Source of the DNA: Tubiluchus corallicola
Lineage: Eukaryota; Priapulida; Priapulimorpha; Priapulimorphida; Tubiluchidae
Assembly (NCBI GenBank): GCA_030141605.1
Contig: JAQGDQ010000067.1
Location: forward strand, 310,001 to 374,000
Direction of reading: 5' to 3'
DNA length: 64,000 nt
This document shows, piece after piece, positions 1 through 13,600 of the stretch. The notes below the pieces were generated by a model. It did no database searches. It had not been told where the DNA came from and saw only the letters and a program-made list of their open reading frames with translations. Within the stretch, counting starts at the first letter, position 1. Every line of letters starts with the position of its first letter. A program made the position numbers and the translations under genes.

Positions 1-640
1 TTTTAAAGTATTTATTACCTGAATGATATTTATCTTTCATGATAACTTGCACTCTCTTTGCGACCCTAGTTTCATACAAATACGCCATTGATTGCTATTG
101 AATCACTACAATTTTTTAGGCGGATTTAACAATTTGATCAAGAGCATTGCAATCTCTCTGCATGACAGCGCCATACCAAACAGTAAGGGGTGTCGTTAAG
201 ACGCTCTCAATGACTGCACGATTAAAACTTTCCACCGCAGTAGGGGCAGTGTTGAATTATTTCAATTATCTTAAAAAGTACAGACGCTGGCTGGCCTTTT
301 TTTACACTATAGAGCACATTAGCTTCCCATTTAAGATCATCTGAAATTTTTATTCCCAGAAATTTGAAATCTTTAACAATTTCTACAGCTACAATTACAA
401 AGATGGTTTTCCATCAGGCTATTTCTAAAGTCTACAATACGTTCCAAATTATACTGTTCGCACCACCCTATTAAATTTTGAACTTCCAAAAATAATTAGT
501 CTGGTTGTTACTTCAAATAAGGCCAGCAAGTATGGTATCATCAGCGAATTTTACCGTCGTAGTATTTGGGGAGGATACTTCACAGACTCACAGTCATCTG
601 TAAACAATGTGTATAGCATTGGAGACAGGACTCACCCTTG
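1..640 (-). mobile_element. non-LTR retrotransposon remnant, C-terminal half of reverse transcriptase
   Basis: Read on the minus strand, this stretch gives broken but recognisable reverse-transcriptase pieces in family order. A PQG-type motif lies near 630, an FADDT catalytic box near 555, then FKFLGIKISDDLKW near 330-370, and finally the thumb and C-terminal region with a TVWYGAV-like stretch near 170-190 and a YETRVAKR-like stretch near 50-80. Several stops and at least one frameshift make it non-functional. The left edge of the window truncates it. The order and spacing fit the CR1/Rex/L2 group of APE-type LINEs, but the clade is an inference. Confidence 0.7.
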
Positions 641-2780
641 AGGATAAATAAGTCACATGATAAATTAAATAAGTACAAAAAGCACGCAGCTTTATTTAGG
701 TGGACGCATGATATAATTTGTTTTTCTGATATTTTTGTGTTTCGAACCTACATTATCCTATGATATCGCAAATTCAGGACCAAGTCCTTAACTGTAGCCT
801 ATATTAGCGGTTGAGTCCGTTGAATAGTTCGTGCATAAAATTTAATGTTAATGAATATCATGCAAGAGATAATTAATAGTTGCTACTTTCGTTTTCACTT
901 GCATGGCTAAAGCACAGCGAAAAAGTTATAAGCTCACGATCGCGTTACCATGGTAACCAGGTAAGACTCAGTGATATCGCTATAGTTGTTGCCCTGAGCA
1001 AATCAAATCGATGTGCATCATATTAGTAATATATCCGTACCGTGAGGTTGCAGGTACAAATGCAAGTGTTTTACCACTTACAGTAAAACTAATGAATTTT
1101 ATTGTAATGCCCAATACTAGCTGAATGGAGATTTCTCTTTACAGAGACGCCTCTTTACAGAGTCAATCACAGGACGAGGAAACACGTGTCCCACAAAAAG
1201 TTGATTCGATTTAATGCTTTTTATTTCAACGTTTGCGAAAGTTTCAAATATATTATACACATGTCACACTTTTTCTATTTACACAAATGCATCAAGTGAT
1301 TACGTAAATTTGTTACAGTTTTTAACAGTATTTACAGTATTTTTGTTACATTGCTGATCTGCATAACTATAATACTCGTAACAGGGTTTAATTTTCATTA
1401 TATCCAACTGCAGAACAGACTTACAGAAATTCTGTATTAAATATCATGATCCGTATATATAGAATACAATTTCAAATCATTTAGAAAGGCTCACTTCGAT
1501 ATATAGTCGATGTCAACAAAAACAATTCATATTGAAATGATGGTGGCCAAGAGGTGCAGGGTTCAAAATTGGATTGTTGCAATCTTGTAGCACTAGTGAC
1601 CACTAGTGACGACGTAAACTGCAAATTGAACAGGCAGTTTATAGTTAGAAACTGGGTTCTGTAAAGTGTTCAATAAAGGGTTGCTCATGCTAGCTGCAAT
1701 TACAATACAAGTGCTTAGTTGGTAAACACACCTGGCCCCTTCCACAACGACGGTTTTATACCTGGTATTCAACGCCACTATGGCTTCGTACGGAAGAGTC
1801 CATCCAAATGAAGAGGGTGGGGGTCGATAATAAATGACATTTCGCCCCTATAACAATATGTATAATTATCTTGATGTGATATTTTGAATTGTGTTTTATC
1901 TATACAAATGAGTTATATTACTCACTTATCTTGATTGATTCCGGTAAACTTAAATTTTCTCAATAATATTGATATGTGTCTTTTGAAATTTCCTATTACA
2001 TATCCTGATGTTTATGACGCAGCCTTTACACTGTTAACAGCTTAACATGTGCAATTGCATATTTTTACAGTTTAATTGTTAAAGTTTTACATTACTTTGC
2101 CAGTATAAACCCTGATATATAGATGCCAATGTAAAATATATAGGTAACAATCATCTAGGCTCTAAATAGTACAATTAATATACAATACATGAACTTATAC
2201 TACATAACACAATTGTGATTATGTTTGTACCAGCTGCTTCTGTTATAATGACGATCATAGCTTTATTGTAATTCATTTCTTAAAATATTTTTCTCGTACA
2301 TTGCCCTGTTTATAGTTGTATACTTATATATTGTTAGCTAAACCGACAATTAACGAGTGTAGTAGGATAAAAAATATTTTGTTTCCAGCTTTGGAAAATC
2401 ATGGGAAGATAACATTAATGTTGGTAAGAGTTTTCATTAGACGTTTTCAGTGCTTTTGCAAGTAACAAATTTGTTAATACACGTCTTATGAATGTCGGCG
2501 CTTTTATATTGTGCTTATATTACGTTATGTAATGTATGTGAAATAAACTGATTGACCCTCCGCATTGATACCTAGCCGGAACCTATAAATAAATAAATGT
2601 GTTTGGCCATTTTGATCATGGATAACAACAGCACATTAGTCCTTAAGGAGTTGTTTGCCTACTGCAACTATCATTCTTTAAACAGCATGGCAAATGCTAT
2701 TAAGAATGTGATTCTTCACTTTTACTCGGTGTTGTTCCAATAGATCAGTTACCAATATTCGTGAAGAATGCGGGATCGTA
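641..2780. other. no gene recognised
   Basis: AT-rich sequence with no convincing exon, RNA gene or intact transposon. A short A-box/B-box-like cluster near 1545-1590 is too compact for a tRNA. The stretch 2490-2600 (AATAAA near 2542, then an ATAA-rich tail near 2585) looks like the 3' end of a retroelement but has no coding support. Confidence 0.5.
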
Positions 2781-2810
2781 TTGGTTCATATAGGTTTCAA
2801 GGACAGTAAA

Positions 2811-3235
2811 AATTCGGTATTGGTTTGGTATGGGTTTTGAGGAAAATAAAAAAATGGTATCGATATGGATCGGATTTTTCGGGTTCAGAACAAGAGTATA
2901 CATATTTCAACATAAACTGCATAGGTCTCCTGTTGCTTAATTACTTGATAAAGTAATAAAATAAGAAGCTATTCGAGCTTCTAGCATTACCAGCAAGAAG
3001 GTTTAAACATAAACACTGGTAAACGATTCCGGTTTTGAAAAATACTTCAAATTTTCTAATTGTGAACACATGTGTTAATAATTTGCATTTATAGCTGATC
3101 TAAACAATAATCAATGATCGATTAATCGGTGTCGGTTTTGAAAAAGTTGTATCGGATTGGGTATCCCTTTAAAAAAAATCAATAACCGGTATCGGTTTCG
3201 AGAAAAATCAACAAATCAGTATCGGTTCGGACGTT
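2811..3235. repeat. degenerate short repeat based on GGTATCGG
   Basis: Variants of a GGTATCGGTTT-like word recur at about 2811-2842, 2854-2885, 3128-3168, 3187-3210 and 3216-3232, often followed by a GAGAAAAATC or GAAAAA spacer. The spacing is irregular, so this is a diffuse low-complexity repeat rather than a clean tandem array. No coding frame covers it. Confidence 0.45.
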
Positions 3236-3299
3236 TTTTGGGTTTGGGAGAACACTACTTCTACTTTCCTGAGGAGCGGTAGTTGTTGTTGATATTTTC

Positions 3300-3960
3300 G
3301 ATATTTATACGAAAGTTTTGGTTGAGAGACTTGACAGAGAACAAGATTCAGCAAAACAATGACAAAGTTCTAAACCTCGAGTAGTGCATGTAGGTAACAT
3401 AAAACTATTTGATGCAGAGATGATGCCACGTAATTGAATAAATAATAGAGGTGAAGTAAATCTTGAACAGGGAGAAACAAAACTGGAGGATGAGGATAAA
3501 ATGACAGAAGAATTCAAAACAGTTGTTAGCAGAAGAACGTGAAGAAGAAAATTCAGAGCAGGATAGACAATATAACGAACCGAATAAAGAACTTAGCAGA
3601 GGGAGAAGAATCAAGAAACTTATTATTCGACTGGATTTGTAACGATTGAATTCACTGTTGTATTTGCATTATTATAAATTTGCACACTGGTGTCAGACAC
3701 GGGATGATGTTTGGGGGCAGGCATGCTTATAAGAAAGGGGGAGTGTAATGAACAGGGGTTCTCATATATGGATATTGCATTAAACAATTGAACAATAGCC
3801 AGATTCAAATAAGCAAATAAATTACGCAAATTACTTTACACAATATAAATTTGGATCGAAAAATATTTACATTTATTATCCTGTCACAGCTTATAGCATC
3901 GAGAATGTACCGAGTATAGGTAAGACGTTACACGTTATATCTTTTCTGGAATGCATGATA
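3300..3960 (+). mobile_element. possible 3' end of a decayed LTR retroelement
   Basis: A charged, broken frame ends near 3640 with GRRIKKLIIRLDL and a stop, which resembles the end of an LTR-element polyprotein. About 90 bases later comes a purine-rich tract (AAGAAAGGGGGAG, 3731-3743) directly followed by TGTAATG, like a polypurine tract next to an LTR that starts with TG. No second LTR, integrase or protease was found, so this is a tentative reading. Confidence 0.25.
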
Positions 3961-5399
3961 TCGCAGGGGGCCGACTTGTACGGGATGATGTCATCCCTAA
4001 AATTAAGATTGCACGTCATAATTACGAAGATCATACCAACCTTGAGGTATCAGATGATGAGTGGAAGATAAGACAGCATAAACGCAGAGCAGAGGACAGT
4101 ATTAGACACGTCTGTTTTGCAAGCAGCAGAAGAGCCATTTGTGAGTTTTGGAAAAGAAAGAAGCTCCATTTATTGTCATTATGTCATTATTCAGCTCAGA
4201 GTCCCCAGAATATGTAACAGAAGAAGGTGAGTAGCCCGTTATTTACACATGTAACATAATTTATATAACTATTGCTTTGCTGGCGTTTGCTCAGTAGTTG
4301 AAGTAAATTTTGATTGCGAAATAGTGTATAAAAGCTACGCACTGTTAGCGAATTATAGTATAAGTGTTACGCAATCATGTACCTGTAGAATTGTTACCGC
4401 TAAAGTTTACCGCAGAAATGGAAAGAGCTCTATGCATTCACAAATACAAGCTTAATACAGTGCATATTGATTAAATATGTACTGTATTACATTTAATGTA
4501 AGTTGAAGAACCAAGTTCAACTTACTTACTGAAACGAATTTACAGTTAAAATTTTTAAGCTAAATGTATGTGTATTAGTTCCCACAGGAACTATTGTTTA
4601 CGACTAAAATTACAGCAATTTTTTTGTAATTTTATAATGTTAAGCTTGGAAATGATTGTTAGTAACTTAATAAACATACTCACCATAGGTTTAGTGTTCA
4701 AGTTTATGTTCCACTACAAACAAGTATTCACAAATGGATCCACATGTATATTAGGCAGGGGCGGGTCCTAGAGCTCCATGGTAGTGAATATTACATTTTT
4801 ATAGCAATTTCTAATACACGTATATTGTAGCATCGAAGATCTTTCACCTATCTGAGATGGCGCAATTCCCTAGACACCAGGTACACTACACTAGTAACCT
4901 AGTGAGCTTCGCATTCACTACAAGTTTCTGACATTGCTACCTATAATGAATTAATAACACGAGTAGGTGAACGAAGTTATTATTCAGAAACACTTTATTT
5001 TATAATTCAGTTTTTAACTCTCTACTTAGAATAAATGAATTAATAGCACAAGTGTTTGATCAAAACCTACTTAACAACACATTTTCTGTAATTCTATTTT
5101 TTCATACTTGCTAGCTATGAAGTCTATAACTATAATAAAATTAACAATGATAACATAATAGTCATTACCTGTGTGAGGGTTAGTTGTCGTAAATTGTAAA
5201 ATTGGTAGTATGTATATTCGCCAATTTTGTTAGCATGCGTTGTGCCGACGTGGCGAGGCCTTTTTGTGTTGAAAATATTTTTCATGGTGATTGTATCTGT
5301 GCAATAGACGTGCATAAATGTTTGTTTGACTAAATGCAGTGCTACAAACTATTACTAATGATTTTGCCTAAGAACTGTTTCTGTTGTCGTCGAGTAATG
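3961..5399. other. no gene recognised
   Basis: AT-rich intergenic sequence. An 88-codon open frame at 3951-4217 has no recognisable domain and is not supported. Short similar words (AATGAATTAATAAC and variants) recur near 4945, 5033, 5494 and 5650, suggesting old repeat material. Confidence 0.4.
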
Positions 5400-5557
5400 C
5401 CGAGTAAAGGCCACAACCTGTATATCTTTTATGTACCTACTTCTTAAAAAGCTTCATTCTGTAATCCAACATTTTAATATAATTTTAGTAATTATAATGA
5501 AATAATAACAAATACATGTACAAAACATATTTACAGTAAACACACTTCATTGTACAG
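5400..5557 (+). repeat. interspersed repeat, copy 1
   Basis: About 155 bases that match 19527-19672 with few changes. Shared blocks include GAGTAAAG near the start, AAAAAGCTTCATTCTGTAAT in the middle and ACAGTAAACACACTTCATTG at the end. There is no coding potential. It is probably a piece of a non-autonomous transposon; the family is unknown to me. Confidence 0.75.
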
Positions 5558-7535
5558 AGTATAATCTATATTTTTTTCACTATGAATTTTTTCAAGTATA
5601 ATGTAGAATTAATCTAACTTCTTGATGTATTACTAGCTATTTATTATAGCTGCTATAATGAATGAATAACGAAGAGAATTATATCAAACTTATTTAACCA
5701 AGAGATTTCACGGTATAATACAAATGCCAGACAGGATTTCAGTAGGACCAAATTCATCAAGACCTGGACTGCTTCACCTGCATAAGGAGGAAAATCAGTA
5801 GCATTTTCTTTTTTTCTTTATGTCCTTGTATTTGAATAAGCATTTTGCAATGTGAGAGCAGAATTTGTTTTGTGTCACTCCACTGACACATAAATGTCCT
5901 TGCGAAGAGAGCAGGGTCTAGTAAGACAAGTTACAGAAATACAAGGAGACGGCTTGCATTTGTCACAATTTGGGCACCAACTTGGAAGCAAGTTGAATTC
6001 ATACGGGCATCATTGGTTCACAACTCCACATGGGATACATGAACTATCAGCCTCTTCGTCACATTCGGCAATAGTACCCTTTCTAACTCTTATCCCTGTT
6101 ATGTCCCAATACTGCTCTGGTTGACGTACCAAAATTCAGCACAGATTTGAATTTATATACAAGACCACTGTTTGATGTTTGCAATTAGGAATCAAACCTT
6201 GGATCGTGAGATGCCCCAAGTCCATTGCTGCATATTTTGTTACCCTGAAAGAAGGCAAAGCACTAGAGGACATCTGGGCATTTTACAGCAGAATCTAATT
6301 TCTATCTACATCAGAATCTAAATGCAAGATTTTTTTTAGAAATCTTTAAAGCATTTGATCCCTAGGCATTCTATCTACCTTAATAATTAAACTCCGAGTG
6401 CTGTTTCAGTCCCTGTGGTCATCTAGTTTAGGTTGAGATGAGTCGATACCTGAAGAGAAGGACCCTTGAATGGAATAATTTAGTATTAAGTTGACGTATT
6501 AAGTATTAACTTTCTGAAGCATTAAGTTGTGACACTCCAAGCTTTCCCAGATATGTTTGCATTGATTCTGGTATAGAAATGCATGAGTTCTGTGACGCTT
6601 CATGTAAAGCATACGCTGCTGTTGCATATCTCTAGAGCGACTCAGCTACCATGTTGGTCATGTCTCGATCGAAGCTGACCCCCTCAAGCTGGTCGCGTCG
6701 AGTACCCCTAAGTTAGAGCTGTGCTTGCTGTGCATTTAGCTGAATTCATTCAGCATTCTGTATCGTCTCTCCGCAGAAAGCCGTGTCACTTCTATTCCAA
6801 TTCAATGGTAGTTCTAGGTTGGATTTCTGGACAATCCAAAGAAGTGTTTGTGTGCAACCGAATACGAGAAATTCGATGTAAGTCTGATCCCTGAAAGTGG
6901 TCTCATGTTGATGCGACTAAAAATATTGCCAATCTGTCCTCCAGGGAGTGTAACCTTGTCACAGTCTAAAATTCCCAATTATGGTATCATGATCTTTCAT
7001 CCTTATAAGATGGTGGCTCTTACCCAAACCATGTCTGATTGATAATAGAAAAGCTTGTTTCAGTTACTTGCAAGTTATTTTTCATAATTTTTCTATTTTT
7101 AAACTTTGCAAAACTCAGACAAGTCATCGAAAGCAACACTATCGCAAAGATCATAAGGTTTTAAAAGACAATGATTTTTTTTTACTTTGAGTCTTTTGAA
7201 GGGGCTTTGGCTTTAACATGGTTATGGCTTCACGTATGACCAAAGATGTCCTCCTTCACTTTCCTTGTTACCGGCCTGGCACTTACAAGAAAATGTCAAA
7301 GGACTTCCGTATTGCCCAGTAGGGTGGTTTAACAGTTTTGTAAAAATTGTAGTGATTGCTGATGGACAAACATTTTGTAATTAATTTGTTGCTGTTTTAG
7401 TAATTGTAGCAAACTACATCTGCGCTTGCTTACTATACACAGTTTAGTATAGTATTATTACAGTTTTGGGTAATACTTTATTTGTTTAATTCCCTAGTAC
7501 CGCAAAGTTTTACTACCTTATCCAAGGTAATAAGG
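5558..7535. other. no gene recognised; cysteine-rich minus-strand frame inside
   Basis: Mostly unassigned. Reading 6070 down to 5890 on the minus strand gives a cysteine-rich peptide with clustered motifs (CPNCDKC, then PSPC, TCLTRPC). An in-frame TGA interrupts it just before a CPYEF segment. It could be a decayed zinc-binding or extracellular cysteine-rich module, but I cannot name the family. Nothing else in the stretch is supported. Confidence 0.3.
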
Positions 7536-10330
7536 ACCTAGATGGTAACTATCTGTAAACGGTCATCTCTCATATGCGTTTCGAAACTGTCAACTGATGA
7601 AGCACTGATGGTTGATGATGAAAGATAATTCCATAGTTTAACTACACGATGCCCAAAGAAGTGTGATCTGATATTGGTTCTAGCTGGTTGCAGTAATAAC
7701 TTACACTCATGACCACGAAGAACTCCGTGAGGCCTGGAAAAAGTCTCCCTCAGTATTTCCACTAATTATTTTGAAGCAGTTCACAAGGTCTACAGTCTCA
7801 CGCCTTTGCACAAGAATAGAAATTGAAGCGGGATCCAAATCAATCGCAAGACGAGTACATCTATTCTGAGTTCATTCGAGGGCATTCTTGAGAGTAGCAT
7901 ACTCGGGTGACCATACAACCGACGCATATTCCAGAATGGGTCGAACAACAGCTTTTCTCTATATCACACATCACTTAATCACGCCAATACGACAGTTTGC
8001 TTTAGTAATGATACGGTTCACATGGAAATTCCATTTGAGGTCATTAGAAATCATTACTCCCAAGTCTCTGATACAACTTTTTTCAGCTATTTGAGCATTA
8101 TTTAGAAAGTAAAGTGTAATAGATTTAGAATCTAAGTAAAGTACATTTACTGGGTTAAGTGTCATCAACCATTTACTGCACCAGTCTAAAATTTCATTCA
8201 AGTCATGTTGTAAACTATAACGATCAAGATCATCCCAAATTGGACGAAACGGCTTTAAATCATCAACAAATAATGCTAGTCTCTGGGGAAATACAACCGG
8301 TAATATCATTTATAAAAATAAGGAAGCAGTATGGGCCACTCAAGGTTCCTTGAGGGATACCACTTATAACAGGGTGCCATTCAGTGGTTAAGCCATTAAG
8401 AACAACACGTTGGAAACGATGAGTAAGAAAGTAACTGAACCACTTTAGAAGCTTACCTCTTTTACTAGAAAATTCCATCTTAAGTAAGAGACATTGGTAG
8501 GGACAGAATCAAATGCCTTTTTGAAATCAAGATAAAGTACATCAATACCAGGCAAAGTAGGATCATCGAAGAAGCAAGTCCACTGATTTAAACACGACAA
8601 TGGATTAGAGACGACTGAACGAAGAGGAAGAGAACCATGTTGGCACTTACATCTTCGTTCAGTTTGAATAAGAAAGGTTAGAATCTCATCCCATAATACG
8701 GATTCAAAGCATTTGACAACTACAGATGACAAAGATATGGGGCAAAGATCATCACACGAAGGACATGCATTTGACTGTTTAGGGATGGGGTTAAAGTTAC
8801 AGTTAAGCAAACATTGGGGTAGGACTCCAGAATCAAGCGACTTACAGAACAAAAGGAAAAGAGGGAGAGCAAGCTGGAGAACACAGGATTTCAAAATAAA
8901 GCCATGAACTTCATTGGGCCCTGTAGCCTTAAATGGTGTTAATTTAATAAGCTTAGCATATACATTGTTAATACTGAAATTAATGTCATTCAGAGAATCA
9001 GCATTCCAGCCAGAGAAGGAATAGACAAGACATTATCATCAGGCTCGTGGGTGAAGAAAGAACAGAAAGCATCATTTATTGTAGAAGCGACCCTTTTAGG
9101 ACGAGTAGCAACATCATTGTTACAATCTTTAATGCAACTAATATGGTTGGAAGGTTTCAAGAAGTATTTACTATACCTGAATTCCTTGCCATTTTTGCTC
9201 AACCTACTTGCAAGTCTATTTTCGTACCTCATCCTTGCATAGCGAATAGACAACATTAATTGCTGCCATTGTCTGGTATACTCAGCAAGAGCGCTACACA
9301 GATTAGTACGGTTCCACAGCCTCCAAAGTTTAAGCTTCTTAGATTTAGCTTGGCGGACACATTTATCATTTTCTCAGGGTGCACACAACTTTTCACACTC
9401 AGATTTAGAGTTTCCCCTTAGAGGGACAAAATTATCAACTGCATAGTTGTAGGAGTGGAAGAAAAAGTTCCAGGTACTTATAACATCACAATTACATATC
9501 TCATTACACCAGTCAATGTTTGCAAAAAAATCAAGCAACTGAGGTAGTGAAGCAACTAAGGTAGCGATAGTCTCTCTATGATCTAATATTTTCATACGAG
9601 TAAGAGAAATCAACAGAAAATTTTATGCTTGTATCATGGTCACTAGTTGAAAAACCAGGGTTAGCAATACAAAAGTTGATTTTTTCAGGACAATTGGATA
9701 ATACGAGTTCTAAACAGTTCTTATAATAGGTAGGGAAGTTAACGTGTTGGGTCAACAAATTTTCATTAACGATTTCCAAAAGCAAAACATCAAAAGCACT
9801 ATGGGGCAAAGGGTCAGGCCAAACTATGTTAGGTATATTGAAATTACCACAAATCACAGTATTGTGATTAGAATCATAAATCAATTGCTTTTTTCAATTT
9901 CACAAAGAACATCAGTATTAGAAACACCACATGTAGCAATATAATCAGGGTTACATGAATGGTAAACACATTGAATATTCAACTTTTGCTGATATGACGA
10001 ATGAAGTTGAATACCGACAACCTCGGCAGTAACCTTAATATCGAGTACAGTAGTTTTAATGTGGCTTTACAGATAATGGCTACGCCACCTCGACTAACAA
10101 AAGGAAATACGCAATGCCTATCATGCCTGACAATTTTATAACCAGCAGGACAAATGGAACTATCAGTAATTTTACCATCAAAAGTCTGATTTGTAAAAGG
10201 CTGCGTGCACCCCGTGAAATGACAAGTGTGTCTACCAAGCTAAGTCTAAGAAGCTTAAACTTTGGAGTCTTACTAATTTGTCTAGTGCACATGTTGACTA
10301 TACCAGATAATCACAGCAGCTAAGGTCATC
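7536..10330 (-). mobile_element. degenerate LINE: endonuclease, linker, reverse transcriptase and C-terminus
   Basis: Minus-strand pieces appear in the order of an APE-type LINE ORF2. The endonuclease is at about 9575-10300 (CGNFNIPNIVW, later SDHDTS) and the linker at 8990-9613. Reverse transcriptase follows: YLDFKKAFDSVP near 8520, SGIPQGTLSGP near 8350, then LFVDDLK near 8265, where the usual FADD box has Ala changed to Val. The thumb has PILEYASVVWSPEY near 7910, and the C-terminal end near 7600-7760 has SHFFGHRVVKLWN. Many stops and frameshifts separate the pieces, so it is a dead copy. The layout suits CR1/jockey-like elements; the exact clade is an inference. Confidence 0.88.
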
Positions 10331-10475
10331 TATTTGCCATGCAAGGATGAGGTGTGAAAATAAACTTACAAATAGGTTCAGCAAAAATGGCAAGAAATTT
10401 TTCAGATATCGTAAATACCTTCTGAAACCTTCTAACAGTTGCATTAAAGATTTTAACAATTATGTTTTTTGTGGA
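10331..10475 (+). mobile_element. inverted fragment of the adjacent LINE family
   Basis: On the plus strand this gives ARMRCENKLTNRFSKNGK and then YLLKPSN, a close match to the linker segment encoded on the opposite strand at about 9100-9250 of the neighbouring element. It abuts the 5' end of that element head to head. Because the copied segment comes from the middle of ORF2, a separate insertion or local inversion is more likely than a simple twin-priming inversion. Confidence 0.75.
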
Positions 10476-10639
10476 TGCACCCAAGTAAAATATCTGAAAG
10501 AAAAAGCGAAGTTCGGCACTACCTGGTGTGATAAACCTGAAATCAATTTATTCAGCACAAAGATGTGATTCAACAATAAAGAGAAGCAAACAATAGAAAA
10601 ATAATTAACAGGTTGAAATAGGAAATTACAGCCGCTTAA

Positions 10640-13600
10640 CAAAAATATGACATGTTTCCAACATTCGCCTAATCGATTTCTGATCTATGGCAAAAATAGC
10701 AGATTATTGCGTTAATTTACAAAAGAAACATAATTTAATCTGAATTATCAAAACTTACAATTTGATTACTAAAACTGCATTCTAGATAACAAAAAACAGC
10801 AATTAATATGTTCACCAGAATTACGGCAGTAAGAAAGAGCTATAATCATACCCATGTAAGCATGAACAGGTAAAACGGGTCATGTAAGTCATGTGACTAT
10901 ACCTAAAGTTGGCTTTTGATATTTAGCTGGCTGTATTGTAGGGCTGGGTCATTGGGCCTCCACGGGTCAAAAGGCCACCGACAGGTTTTACAGAAATGCC
11001 AGTAAAGGAAACTACATATGCGTGGTATAGTGAAAGCTCCTAAACATATAAAAAGATTGCCCATGGTTATGATGCTTGAATGTGGCATGCAGCTGGGTGA
11101 GGTCTCATGTTAGTTTATTGCTATTTTTATAATTTTTGGGCTAACTAATCGAATGTGGAATGCTACTAAATGTACCCAATGGCTAGTGCCATGTTATAGT
11201 TACATATGTACACATTTAAGTGCTGTCTAAATTGAACGCATAAAAGTTTGATATTTTCTAAAGAATTTTTGTACTTAATTGCACAGGCACGTCATGATAC
11301 GCGAAGGACCTCCTCTGGCTGTGGAGCAAAAGGCTTCCAGGGGCTTAATGCCCCATTGTACATTACTTATTTTGTATCGTGCCAGTAATGATTTTTATAT
11401 GCAGGCGAGCACAAATATGGTTAGAAATTACCAGAGAATTTAACTATTCCAGTTAAGAATATAAGTGCCTACAACATTTTGAATCAGAAATTATTACTAT
11501 AATATTGAGACAAATTTCGAAATACCATTTCCGTTAAAGATCAATGGGTTGAATTTAGTACAAACTACAAACACAGTACAAAAGGTACATACGTGTGCAA
11601 CAAAATATTTAAATGCAGGTATAGAGAAAGTAAAATGAAACAATGAAACTTCAAAACATGTTTGCTTAATATTATTATAAAGATACAGTGATTCATAACA
11701 ATGCACCGATACGTTCGAAACTTACACAACGATAATACAGAAAAAGTAATTTGTAATGGAGCACAGAAATTCAAAACATGCCTCGACGTTACAGCAAAGC
11801 ATAAACAGATGAAACAGCATGTAGTAATAACAGTAGAAACCAGCAAAACCTGACAGAAGCCTTTTGCATAATGTCCAAACAGTTTCCAAAATTACATTAT
11901 GTGGTCAAAGGCCTTTTGCAAAACTTTGGACACTTTAACCCTGCAGTGAAACAAAGTAGTCAGTAAATGTAATATTTTGTAGATTAATAGTATATTACAT
12001 AGAGAGTACCTTACAAAAATTACAAGTCAGTGCATTAAATAGGGTGGCCACAGTAGGCTTTGAAACTTAGAAAGGGCCTGTTGCCTCCCCAAACCTATAA
12101 CAAAGTTAAAAAGGTTAAACCAAAAAGATTTCGAAAACATTATTGAGGTGCCATTAGCATTCACATTATTACTTGTCCTGAACAGGTTGTTTCTACAATG
12201 AATAATGCTTTTGCATCACGAGTGAGCCCGATGATAATGCCTTAGCTATTCCTTTGTCTGGTTGGAATGTCAGTTCTCTGAATGTCATTAAATTGAGTAT
12301 CAATAATGTATATAGGTCTACTAAGCTTATTAACTTAGTGTTTCTCTTGATAATAGACACCAATGAAGTTCCAGTTTAGCTGTTTTTAAGCTTTGGAATT
12401 AACAATTGAAGATAACAGTTAAAGATTGAGGTTCATGGGTTTATTTTGAAATCCTGTGCACTTAGCTTGCTCTCACTGTTTTCCTTTTTCCCATAAATCT
12501 CTTGATTCTGAAGTGCTCCTCCAATGTTGGCTTAGTACTGTCATTTAAATATATATATATGTATTAAACACTGTGTAATAATCTTGTATATATACACACT
12601 TTGTATGTATATAACCAAAATAATGTTAATTACATATCTACGCTGCCATGATAACATGATCACTAATTTCTCACACCATAGTTTAGGGCTTTGCATGTTT
12701 TACCATCTTCATCGTCATCATCATCATCATTACATTATCATTATTATTATTATAGTTTATCATTACGATTTATTTTCAGTGCAAGCAGAATATAAAGAAA
12801 GGGTGCTGACTTTCTTAATTATGGCTTTCAGATCTTCTCAAAAACCTAAATGGATTGGATTTATTCACGTACATGCCATCAATGAATTTCAAGGGTTTTA
12901 TTCTCATCAGCCAAACCTGGTCTTTTCTATAGTCAGCAAGTGATGTTGATGACAAAATGTACAAGGTATTGGTCTGATTTTTTTTGAAAAATTGATTCTG
13001 TTATTATCTATTTTGTTGTATTCTAGTTATTTTTGTTATCACTTTCTATGCTTTCTATGTGGACTGTTTGTTTAGTCTTTGCTTTGGTTGTCTTTTGGCT
13101 TTCAAAATAGGAAAAAGGGAAATAGTTGGCTACCACTGGCCACTGGACTACCATTCATTACCTTTGGTTCTGCAAAATGTTCATTTCATATCAGTTATGT
13201 CATACAGGAAGATCTAGCAAGAAGTTCTACATTTACAGTTTCGGTGTTCTTCCTGTGGTTTGACTGGTGAGTCAAGTATTATACTGTACAAAAGTTATAG
13301 CTTTCTAGCTGTAGTGTTGCATTCACGACTACACGTTATATATGTTTACTGCTAAGTCAACATAGCAGAAGTATTAGGAATCGGTGCTGTAACAAACGGT
13401 GCACTTTGATATAGCAGACTCTAGAACTCTGTTTGTTTAACTGACTCTTAGTTGGTTGAGTAGTGTAGTGTTTTACACAATTATATTCACAGACATGGAA
13501 CATTTAGCTTCATCATAGAGAAGCATTTGTTGCAACGAGATCTTTTGTGATAAAAGCATCATAATTCTTACGAAGTAATCATCTGATCATCTCAATTATG

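Noticed and set aside
1545-1590. tRNA-like A and B boxes
   Set aside because: Spacing between boxes is too short for a tRNA or SINE head.
3951-4217. 88-codon charged frame
   Set aside because: No domain recognised, no splice context and in a repeat-rich stretch; I could not support it as a gene.
12584-12943. 119-codon frame with His and Ile runs
   Set aside because: Spans a CAT/ATT microsatellite; no domain is recognisable.
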